Below are positions 8,057-14,688 of a stretch of 33,773 nt of DNA, in pieces. Position 1 is the first letter of the stretch. Each line of letters starts with the position of its first letter. The position numbers were made by a program, and so were the translations under genes. Source of the DNA: an uncultured Duganella sp. Lineage in GTDB: Bacteria > Pseudomonadota > Gammaproteobacteria > Burkholderiales > Burkholderiaceae. The notes below the pieces were generated by a model that saw only the letters and a list, made by a program, of their open reading frames with translations, had not been told where the DNA came from and made no database searches. The stretch is taken from contig CAMLSG010000027.1 of NCBI GenBank assembly GCA_946482635.1, forward strand, positions 1 through 33,773. The letters are read 5' to 3'.

Positions 8057-10744
8057 ATGAGCGATTTGTCCCACCACCCCTGCCAGGCCCTGTTGGCCGA
8101 CCAGATTCTGTCGACCAAGTTTGTCATCCCTTCCGCCACGGCGCAGCTGCTGGCGCGACCGCGCCTGCAGTTGCCGGAACAAGCGCCGCGCATGGTGCTG
8201 CTCTGCGCGCCGGCCGGATATGGCAAGACGACGCTGGCCGCAAGTTGGGCCGCCGCCAGTACCACGCCAGTCGCCTGGCTGACGCTGGACGCCGGCGACA
8301 ACGACCCGCTGCGTTTCCTGGTGCATTTCATTCACGCGATTCAAGGCCAATATGCCGAGTTCGGCAAGGTCATGGTCGACATGTGCGCCTTGATTCCACC
8401 GCCCCCGATCGGCGCTCTGTTGCGGCCGCTGGTCAATCAGTTGTGCGCGCTGCCGGAACGGCTGGGCATCATCCTGGATGACTTGCATTTGGTGACCGAG
8501 CCGGCGGTCCAAGAAGCCATTGCCTTCCTGGTCGAGCATCAACCGGAGCGATTGCAGCTGATTTTCGCGAGCCGCAACGAGCTGCCATTCTCGCTGGCGC
8601 GGCTGCGCGGCCAGGGCCAAATTGTGGAGTATCGCGGCGAAGACTTGCGCTTCAGCCTGGAGGAAGCGGAAGCGTTCTGCAACGAAGTCATGCAGCTTTC
8701 ATTACCGCATGAGCAGGTCAGCACGCTGGCCGAGCGCACTGAAGGCTGGATCGTCGGCCTGCAGCTGGCTGCGGTATCCCTGAGCCATCATCCCGATAAG
8801 GCTGGTTTTGTCCGGAACTTCGAGGGCGACAACCGGCACGTCACGGATTTCCTGCTGGACGAAGTGTTGCGGGGCCACGCCGATGACATCCAGAATTTCC
8901 TGATGCAAACCTCCGTGCTGGAACGCTTCAATGCGGCGCTGTGCGATGCGGTGACGGGGCGCGACGATAGCCGTGCCCTGATCAGCGAGGTAGAGCGGGC
9001 CAATATGTTCATCTTCGGGCTCGATGAGCAACGCCTCTGGTACAGGTACCACCATCTGTTTGGCGCCTTGCTGCAAAGTCGCTTGCGCGCTGCTGCGCCT
9101 GACTCAGTCGGGCTGCTGCACCAGCGCGCCAGCAAATGGTTCAGCGAAAACGGACTCATCACGGAGGCCGTCCACCATGCGCTGGCAGCGCGCGACCATG
9201 AGTGGGCTGCCGACTTGATGGAGAAGCACCACAGCGAACTTTTTTCCCATGGCCGGATGAGCAGTGCGCTGGCCTGGTCGAGGCAACTGCCGGAGACCGT
9301 GCTCGCGCAGCGCCCATTGCTGTCGATGGTCTGTTCCTGGGGCTATCTGTACCGGGATGATATGGCCGAGCTGGAACGCCATCTTTGCCTCGTGGAGAAG
9401 TGCCTCGCCGGTTTGCACGACGCGCCTTTCGACGGCAAGGAGCGTGCGATGCTGGGCCAGCTTGCGCTGTTGCGGGGTTGCCAGTCGGCGTACGAGGGCA
9501 ATATCGACGAGGGCCTTGCCCATCTGGACGAAGCGCAGGCATCGCTCGCACCGGCCCGGACCTTGTATCGCGCCGCAGCCGTGGCGCGAGGGGTATTCTA
9601 CTTTGTCAGCGGCCGCCTGGAGGAGGCGCAACGGCTACTGGAGAACAACGTCCTGGTCCGGGAAGCGACCAACAACGTCCAGGTGCCGATCACCGCGGCC
9701 GTTGCGCTGGCGCGCAGCCATTTGCTGCGAGGCCGCCCGTTGGCCGCGAAGCAAATCTACGACAAGACCCTCCAGGCCTTGCTGGTGTGCGGCTGGCAGG
9801 ACCTGCCGGCGTGCGGCATGCTGCATATCGGCTTGGGCGAAGTGGCCTACGAAATGAACGAGCTCGTCCTGGCGGAACAGCATCTGGCGCGCGGTGTCGA
9901 GATGACTGCGGCCGGGATGCAATACGTGAATGCCTGGGGACGCGTGCTGCTGGCGAAGACCCGCAAGGAACTGGGTGTCGCCACGGAGGCTTGCGATCCC
10001 CAGTTCGAGGTCCTGTTGCTGCGCTACGCCGGCCGCCTGGTAGTGGAGGTCGCGCCGCTGTCGGCCGTGATTGCGGGCTATTGGCTGAGTCTCGGCCAGA
10101 TGGATGCGGTCCAGCTCTGGAGCGAGGCCGCGCGCTTGCCGCTCGAGGGAGCGCTGGCGCCGGGACGCGAGGCGGAATACCTCGTGCTGGCGCGCTTTTT
10201 TATCCTCACCGAACGGTGCAGCCAAGCGCTCGACCTGCTGGAGCGCTTGTGGTATCCAGCCCTGCAAGGCAAGCGCCTGGCGGTGATGACCGAGATCCTG
10301 GTGCTCAAGGCGATCTGCCTGCAAAAGGATGGCCGCAGCGACGACGCGATGACGGCGTTACAACAGGGTGTCAGCCTGGCCGAAAACACGCACCTGCTGC
10401 GTGTATTCATCAATGAAGGCGACGCATTGTCCGGAATGCTGAAAAAGCTGGCGCGCGGTGCCGACTACAAATCCTATGTCCATACCTTGCTCGGTCATAT
10501 GGGGACAGACGCCAACCAGGACTCGACGCAGGCTTTCGAGCGCTTGCCGCAATTGTTCAGCAAAAAGGAGAAGCTCGTCGTCAGTCATATTGCGCGAGGA
10601 GCGACGAACCATGAAATCGCCGAGAGCCTGTTCATCTCCCTGAACACGCTGAATTCGCACGTGAAAAAAATCTACGTGAAATTGGGTGTGAACAGCCGGG
10701 TGCAGGCAGCCGAACGCCTGCGCCAACTTGGGCTTTCCGAGTAG
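8057..10744 (+). CDS. MalT-like LuxR-family transcriptional regulator (STAND ATPase)
   Basis: 895 residues with MalT architecture: an N-terminal P-loop NTPase with Walker A APAGYGKT at 51-58 and Walker B IILDD at 138-142, a winged-helix/arm region, a long middle of helical TPR-like repeats (~400-800), and a C-terminal LuxR-type helix-turn-helix in the last ~64 residues (KEKLVVSHIARGATNHEIAE then LNTLNSHVKKIYVKL). Such proteins are signal-responsive activators that oligomerise on ATP and inducer binding. The ATG at 8057 has only a weak ribosome site, but the protein start fits the family. The inducer and targets are not evident. No maltose or other catabolic genes are adjacent; the only close candidates are the T3SS block upstream and the convergent PEP-CTERM gene. 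Confidence 0.9.
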   Translation: MSDLSHHPCQALLADQILSTKFVIPSATAQLLARPRLQLPEQAPRMVLLCAPAGYGKTTLAASWAAASTTPVAWLTLDAGDNDPLRFLVHFIHAIQGQYAEFGKVMVDMCALIPPPPIGALLRPLVNQLCALPERLGIILDDLHLVTEPAVQEAIAFLVEHQPERLQLIFASRNELPFSLARLRGQGQIVEYRGEDLRFSLEEAEAFCNEVMQLSLPHEQVSTLAERTEGWIVGLQLAAVSLSHHPDKAGFVRNFEGDNRHVTDFLLDEVLRGHADDIQNFLMQTSVLERFNAALCDAVTGRDDSRALISEVERANMFIFGLDEQRLWYRYHHLFGALLQSRLRAAAPDSVGLLHQRASKWFSENGLITEAVHHALAARDHEWAADLMEKHHSELFSHGRMSSALAWSRQLPETVLAQRPLLSMVCSWGYLYRDDMAELERHLCLVEKCLAGLHDAPFDGKERAMLGQLALLRGCQSAYEGNIDEGLAHLDEAQASLAPARTLYRAAAVARGVFYFVSGRLEEAQRLLENNVLVREATNNVQVPITAAVALARSHLLRGRPLAAKQIYDKTLQALLVCGWQDLPACGMLHIGLGEVAYEMNELVLAEQHLARGVEMTAAGMQYVNAWGRVLLAKTRKELGVATEACDPQFEVLLLRYAGRLVVEVAPLSAVIAGYWLSLGQMDAVQLWSEAARLPLEGALAPGREAEYLVLARFFILTERCSQALDLLERLWYPALQGKRLAVMTEILVLKAICLQKDGRSDDAMTALQQGVSLAENTHLLRVFINEGDALSGMLKKLARGADYKSYVHTLLGHMGTDANQDSTQAFERLPQLFSKKEKLVVSHIARGATNHEIAESLFISLNTLNSHVKKIYVKLGVNSRVQAAERLRQLGLSE

Positions 10745-10765
10745 TTCGTCCGTGCGTGCTTTGCC

Positions 10766-11656
10766 TCAGCCTGCCTTGCGGCGACGGAATATCGCCAGCG
10801 ACATCAAGCCAATCGCCAGCAACGGCAGTGAGCCGGGAACCGGAACTTTGCCGGTTTCCTCTGGCATTGCAATCACGGTGCTGCCAAGGTCCAACTGGAT
10901 GTTCTTGCGCGCGATGAAAGTGCCGCCCAGTTTGGAATCCTGGTTGAAGTGCAAATTGCTGTTGGCTCCCGACGCAAACAGGGTCCCGAACCATTCGCCC
11001 CAGGCGCCTTGCGTCCAGTTGCCTTTGGTTTCGGTATAAATGTCATTGGCGGTGCCGTTCAGCATCTCGAAATCAAAATTCGATCCGATGTTCACATTGT
11101 CTTTGATGAACAGGTTGATCGCGCCGCCGGCCAGGTCGAAGATAAACGAGCTCTCGGCACCGACGGTCAGCGAGTCGAAATAATACGTGCCAGCGCTGAG
11201 CTTCAAAGTGGAATCGTACTCAAGGTTGACTTTGCCGTATTGCCCGCCCGCCAATTCCCCGGTTTTGCCGGATTTGAGGCCGAATGCTTTGCCGCCCGTT
11301 TTGAAATCGGTGGCAGGTGGCAAAGTGTTCAGCGATGGCGAATTTGTCTTGCCGGCGACATCGCCGCTGACATTGGCCTGGTATTTCACTTCCACCTTAT
11401 TGCCGGCGGTGGCATTGCCTTTGATCTGCGAGTTCTGCTCGAGGGTGACGTTCCAGCCGGCAGCAACGTTGCCGGTAACCTGGGAGCCGTATTTTGCAGT
11501 CACGTTGCCTTTGGCCCCCACATCTCCAGTCACCTTGGTGCCTTGCTCCAGGTTGATGTTGTTGCCAGCGAAAAGGGTGAATGGTGCAGCGTTAGCGAAT
11601 GCAGGTGCTGCCAAAATCGCCGCCACGGCAAGTGTTATTAGTTTCATGATTGGCAT
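10766..11656 (-). CDS. Choice-of-anchor A-like PEP-CTERM surface protein
   Basis: 296 residues. An N-terminal Sec signal (MKLITLAVAAILAAPAFANA from residue 4) is followed by four tandem ~18-residue repeats at residues 33-103, alternating LEQ and KY versions (LEQ 36-38, AKY 54-56, LEQ 72-74, VKY 90-92), each ending in a Gly-Asn/Asp-Val-like turn; a beta-solenoid is likely. The remainder (GTYYFDSLTV, then GTLFASGANSNLHFNQDSKLGG) resembles the choice-of-anchor A domain. The C-terminus is a PEP-CTERM-type sorting tail: VPVPGSLP in place of PEP, a hydrophobic helix, then RRRKAG. An exosortase would normally process it, but none is in this window. The ATG at 11656 and another at 11647 (MKLITL) are both possible starts; neither has a strong ribosome site. 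Confidence 0.85.
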   Translation of the reverse strand: MPIMKLITLAVAAILAAPAFANAAPFTLFAGNNINLEQGTKVTGDVGAKGNVTAKYGSQVTGNVAAGWNVTLEQNSQIKGNATAGNKVEVKYQANVSGDVAGKTNSPSLNTLPPATDFKTGGKAFGLKSGKTGELAGGQYGKVNLEYDSTLKLSAGTYYFDSLTVGAESSFIFDLAGGAINLFIKDNVNIGSNFDFEMLNGTANDIYTETKGNWTQGAWGEWFGTLFASGANSNLHFNQDSKLGGTFIARKNIQLDLGSTVIAMPEETGKVPVPGSLPLLAIGLMSLAIFRRRKAG

Positions 11657-11685
11657 CTAAAATTTGCTATTGGAAATTAATGATA

Positions 11686-11691
11686 ATTATA
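11686..11691 (-). promoter_or_regulatory. Candidate -10 element for the PEP-CTERM gene
   Basis: On the minus strand the sequence reads TATAAT, a perfect -10 hexamer, about 30 bases before the start codon at 11656, in an A/T-rich stretch. The -35 region is poor (TTAATG at an 18-base spacer). Confidence 0.4.
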
Positions 11692-11749
11692 AGCAAGTTT
11701 TAGGCCATGCATTAATAAATCGTTGATTTATAAAGAATGAGCAGGAATC

Positions 11750-11770
11750 CGGCATTCGAAACGGATGCCG
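11750..11770 (-). terminator. Weak hairpin after yedK
   Basis: The inverted repeat CGGCAT (11750-11755) and ATGCCG (11765-11770) with a 9-base loop lies 20 bases past the yedK stop. There is no clear T-run on the minus strand, so a terminator role is only possible. Confidence 0.25.
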
Positions 11771-11789
11771 AGTGTAAAGTTTTTCGACA

Positions 11790-12485
11790 TTAAAAATCCA
11801 ACAAAGATTGTTGTTTTTCTAATGCCGGTTTCTTTTTAACTGGTGGGCGCGGGTCTTCCCAAGCCTGCATCAGTTCGTGCGGATAGGGATTGAGGAAGGC
11901 GCGGGCAAACTCAGGATCGCGGCAGGACAGCCAGTCGCGGTAGGCTTCCGGCGGCACCACGACCAGGGTGCGCTTTTCGTCTTCCGGCTTGTGGAAGCGC
12001 TTCAGCAAAGGGTGTTCGTCGGCGTTGATGGTCAGTTGGGTAAACGAGTGGCTGATGCTGCCATCGCCTTCTTCCCAGCTGCGCCACATGCCGGCTACGG
12101 CGAAGGGACGCTTGTCTGCCATGCTGATCTGCCAGCGCACGGCTTTGCCGGACTCATAATTGGGCTCATAGAATCCCGTCATCGGAACCAGGCAAAGCTG
12201 GCTCGAGCGCCAGTATTTGCTGTAGGAGCGCAGTTGGCCGACAGTTTCGCTGCGGGCATTCATCGTGGTCAGCGAGGGCATCGCGGCCGGGGCATGGCGG
12301 CGCGGGACGAAGCCGAAGGAGGCCACAACGCATTCCGGCTGGCCGTCGAGGCCAAGGCGAATGATGGGGGCGTCGTAGTCCTTCCAGGTCTCGTCCGGCC
12401 ATTCCATGCCAGCGAGATTGGACAGGTCGATGTCCATCATTTCCTGCAGCAGGTCGCGCGAGGTGGGGCGGTAATTGGTACACAT
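11790..12485 (-). CDS. yedK: SOS response-associated peptidase/DNA-protein crosslink protein (SRAP, YedK/HMCES family)
   Basis: 231 residues, the usual SRAP length. The invariant Cys2 (MCTNYRP) is present; after Met removal it forms a thiazolidine crosslink with abasic sites in single-stranded DNA. Other signature parts are TMNARSET (72-81, with the DNA-contacting Asn76), the active-site Glu107 in GFYEP, and a His (158 or 165) in DEHPLLKRFH. The protein shields abasic sites from strand cleavage during replication. The start codon is 35 bases from a LexA box lying between this gene and a divergent small ORF, consistent with the known SOS association of the family. The protein ends in KKKPALEKQQSLLDF, whose QQSLLDF end resembles a beta-clamp-binding peptide (QxxLxF); that reading is inference. 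Confidence 0.95.
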   Translation of the reverse strand: MCTNYRPTSRDLLQEMMDIDLSNLAGMEWPDETWKDYDAPIIRLGLDGQPECVVASFGFVPRRHAPAAMPSLTTMNARSETVGQLRSYSKYWRSSQLCLVPMTGFYEPNYESGKAVRWQISMADKRPFAVAGMWRSWEEGDGSISHSFTQLTINADEHPLLKRFHKPEDEKRTLVVVPPEAYRDWLSCRDPEFARAFLNPYPHELMQAWEDPRPPVKKKPALEKQQSLLDF

Positions 12486-12519
12486 GGGGGCTATGCTAAC
12501 TCGATTGAGCTTGCTAAAC

Positions 12520-12539
12520 TACTGTATATGCATACAGTA
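12520..12539. promoter_or_regulatory. LexA (SOS) box
   Basis: TACTGTATATGCATACAGTA contains CTGT-N8-ACAG with perfect 8-base arms (TACTGTAT and ATACAGTA) around ATGC. It is almost the E. coli LexA consensus. It lies between yedK (minus strand, start at 12485) and the small ORF on the plus strand, and probably controls both. The arms overlap the likely promoter of each gene. Confidence 0.9.
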
Positions 12540-12779
12540 AGCCGAAAGCCGCTGACAGCCGCGCAACTACGAGAAATCTGGCTTCGAAACCAGAACGAGG
12601 ACATGCTGGCGGTGCTGTGGGAGGTCAAGCGCCTGCGCGGGCTGGTGGTGCGTGCAAGTCACCTGCATTGGACGTTCAGGGAGGAGCTCAAGGGCGAACC
12701 GTGCCTGGAAGAGGACAGACCATTTGCCACTGAGCGCGAGCTGCGCCGTCGGGCCAATGCGATCAGGAACGCAGACTAA
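12528..12779 (+). CDS. Small SOS-linked hypothetical protein (83 aa)
   Basis: An 83-residue, highly charged, Arg/Leu-rich protein (LRNQNEDMLAVLWEVKRLRG, then HWTFREELKG) with no signal peptide or membrane segment; probably a small helical, possibly DNA- or protein-binding, factor. I do not recognise the family. The first ATG (12528) lies inside the LexA box, so a transcript from a LexA-blocked promoter might begin at or after it. The next in-frame ATG is at 12603, with GAGG at 12597-12600 (spacing only 2), giving 58 residues. Coding use looks real (high G/C at third positions, no overlap with another gene). It is divergent from yedK, suggesting a role in DNA damage; this is inference. Confidence 0.6.
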   Translation: MHTVSRKPLTAAQLREIWLRNQNEDMLAVLWEVKRLRGLVVRASHLHWTFREELKGEPCLEEDRPFATERELRRRANAIRNAD

Positions 12780-12808
12780 ATCCTGCCATTCGGATTCCAA
12801 ATTCGGCA

Positions 12809-12817
12809 TGCTATATT
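12809..12817 (+). promoter_or_regulatory. Candidate extended -10 promoter for the Sel1-repeat gene
   Basis: TGCTATATT (TGN-TATATT) matches an extended -10 element, 36 bases before the ATG at 12854. A weak -35 (TTCGGA at 12789-12794) has 17-base spacing. Confidence 0.35.
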
Positions 12818-12853
12818 GCTAATTTGCGAACTAAAAATTAAGGCGCTATCCGA

Positions 12854-13546
12854 ATGTTTCGTAGACTTGTAGCAGCTATTGGACTCTTGATGACGACAGC
12901 TTCCAATGCGGCAATTGATGATGGCATTCGTGCGTACAACAATGGTAACTATGCCTTTGCGCGCAAAGAATTTGAGCTTGCTGCGAAGAAGGGCGATCCA
13001 GCGGGGAAGCATATGCTCGCAAGCCTCTACTACCAAGGCCACGGTGTCGGCAAGGACCTGAAAAAGGCCGCGGAGTTGTTTACTGATGCCGCTAATTCTG
13101 GCTATCTGCCGTCTTTAGCCAATCTTGCGCTCATGTACTCGCTTGGCGATGGTGTCCCCAAAGACATGAACAAGGCTATCGAATACGGGAGAAAAGCAGC
13201 GGAAGCAGGTGATACACAGTCGCAATTCAATCTTGCGCAGGCATATCGTAAGGGAGTTGGTGTCCAGCAGGACACAGGCAAGGCGGCATATTGGTATAAG
13301 CGGGCAGCTGAGGCAGGCTCGCTCTCTGCTCAGAACGAGTACGGTTTGCTCTTCGCACAAGGCCACGGCGTTCCTCTTGATTATGTGCAGGCTTACGCCT
13401 GGATCGACATGCCTGCTAATGCTGGAAGCCCTCAGTCAATAAAGAATCGCGATCAACTTTTGGCAATTCTTACAGCTGAACAGCTAAAACAAGCGAAAAG
13501 GCTCGCGGCAGAATATGCCAAAAAATACGGTGCTAACACGCAATGA
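12854..13546 (+). CDS. Sel1-repeat (SLR) exported protein
   Basis: 230 residues with an N-terminal Sec signal peptide (cleavage likely after SNAA, near residue 20) and four to five Sel1-like repeats of ~36 residues: A..LYYQGHGVGKDLKKAAEL, ALMYSLGDGVPKDMNKAIEY, AQAYRKGVGVQQDTGKAAYW and GLLFAQGHGVPLDYVQAYAW. SLR solenoids are protein-binding scaffolds, often in the periplasm. An AAGG-type ribosome site precedes the ATG. The base composition is visibly more A/T-rich at third positions than in its neighbours. The stop overlaps the start of the next gene (ATGA), so the two are translationally coupled. The precise partner is unknown. Confidence 0.88.
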   Translation: MFRRLVAAIGLLMTTASNAAIDDGIRAYNNGNYAFARKEFELAAKKGDPAGKHMLASLYYQGHGVGKDLKKAAELFTDAANSGYLPSLANLALMYSLGDGVPKDMNKAIEYGRKAAEAGDTQSQFNLAQAYRKGVGVQQDTGKAAYWYKRAAEAGSLSAQNEYGLLFAQGHGVPLDYVQAYAWIDMPANAGSPQSIKNRDQLLAILTAEQLKQAKRLAAEYAKKYGANTQ

Positions 13547-14172
13547 AATTACTGCTGGTTGGATCAACCGGCCTGGTTGGCCGTGAAGTATTGAAGCTGG
13601 CGCTGGCCTCGCCGGAGCTTGCGCAAGTTGTCGCACCTACGCGCCGCAGGCTGGAGCCGCACGCCAAACTGGTCGCGCCGATCGTGGACTTCGAACGTTT
13701 GCCATCGCAGGAGCCGTGGTGGCAGGCCGATGCAGTGATCTGCACCCTGGGAACGACGATCAAGGCTGCCGGCTCGCAGGAAGCTTTCCGCCAGGTGGAC
13801 TACAGCTACCCGATGGCGGTGGCGCGGCTGGCGCGCCAGCATGGCACGCCAACGTTTGTGCTGAATTCAGCGATGGGCGCCGATCCTGGCTCGGGCATCT
13901 TCTATAATCGGGTGAAGGGCGAAGTGGAACACGGCCTGCGCTCGCTTGGTTTTGAAACGCTGGTGATTGCGCGGCCTGGCTTGATCGGCGGCGCGCGGGA
14001 TGAGTTCCGCCTCGGCGAAAAAATCTTCGTTCCGATCCTGACTGCGCTTGGACCGGTGCTGCCGCGTGCCTGGCGCATCAATCCGGCCGGGCACATTGCT
14101 CGCGCCATGTTCGACGCGGCCATGTACCCGCAACCGGGTGAGCACATCATTACTTCGGACAGGATGTCCTGA
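13543..14172 (+). CDS. NAD(P)-binding atypical SDR-type protein
   Basis: 209 residues with a Rossmann fold: the N-terminal LLVGSTGLVG nucleotide-binding loop (residues 4-13), a VICTLGTTIKAAGS strand-loop (~65-78), and a YxxxK-like YNRVK (~122-126) preceded by an SAMGA motif near 110. It resembles the short atypical SDRs annotated as NAD(P)H-binding or semialdehyde dehydrogenase-like (TIP30/HTATIP2-like) proteins. The substrate is unknown. Its ATG overlaps the stop of the Sel1 gene by four bases, yet its composition is G/C-rich like the rest of the chromosome. It ends 3 bases before the convergent dps stop. Confidence 0.85.
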   Translation: MKLLLVGSTGLVGREVLKLALASPELAQVVAPTRRRLEPHAKLVAPIVDFERLPSQEPWWQADAVICTLGTTIKAAGSQEAFRQVDYSYPMAVARLARQHGTPTFVLNSAMGADPGSGIFYNRVKGEVEHGLRSLGFETLVIARPGLIGGARDEFRLGEKIFVPILTALGPVLPRAWRINPAGHIARAMFDAAMYPQPGEHIITSDRMS

Positions 14173-14175
14173 GGC

Positions 14176-14655
14176 TTATTCTTCCAGCAGGCTGCGCAGC
14201 ATCCACGCAGTCTTTTCATGCACGTCCAGGCGCTGGGTCAGCAGGTCGGCGGTTGGCTGGTCGTTGGCTTCATCGACTACCGGCAGCAGGGAGCGTGCGG
14301 TGCGCGCGGTGGCTTCCTGGGCCGCGACCAGGTGGCGCACCATGTCCATGGCCTTCGGCACGCCGGCCACTTCCTTGACGGTGCTTAGCTTGCCGAATTC
14401 GGCATAGGTGCCCGGTGCCGGGTAGCCCAGTGCGCGGATACGCTCTGCGATCATGTCCAGCGCGTTCCACTGCTCGGTGTACTGCGTCATGAACATCTGG
14501 TGCAGGGAATTGAACATGGGACCCTTCACGTTCCAGTGGAAGTTGTGGGTCATCAGGTAAAGCGAGTAGCTGTCTGCCAGCAGGCGGGACAAGCCATCGG
14601 CAATGCGTGCGCGGCTGTCGTCGGACAGGCCGATATCGATCTTCACTGCGTCCAT
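14176..14655 (-). CDS. dps: Dps family ferritin-like protein
   Basis: 159 residues. The Dps signature [13 protein letters not shown] (36-48), followed by LHQMF and [12 protein letters not shown] (66-77), is clear. Dps dodecamers oxidise and store iron and protect DNA in stationary phase or oxidative stress. His40, His52, Asp67 and Glu71 correspond to ferroxidase ligands, but the acidic ligand normally four residues after the second His (E. coli Asp67) is Met56 here. The N-terminus is short and lacks a Lys-rich tail, so direct DNA binding may be weak. A good ribosome site (AAGGA, complement of 14663-14667) precedes the ATG. The gene is convergent with the NAD(P)-binding gene, with only 3 bases between the stops. 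Confidence 0.95.
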   Translation of the reverse strand: MDAVKIDIGLSDDSRARIADGLSRLLADSYSLYLMTHNFHWNVKGPMFNSLHQMFMTQYTEQWNALDMIAERIRALGYPAPGTYAEFGKLSTVKEVAGVPKAMDMVRHLVAAQEATARTARSLLPVVDEANDQPTADLLTQRLDVHEKTAWMLRSLLEE

Positions 14656-14688
14656 CTTCAGTTCCTTTCGGTAGTGTTTGCCTGACGA

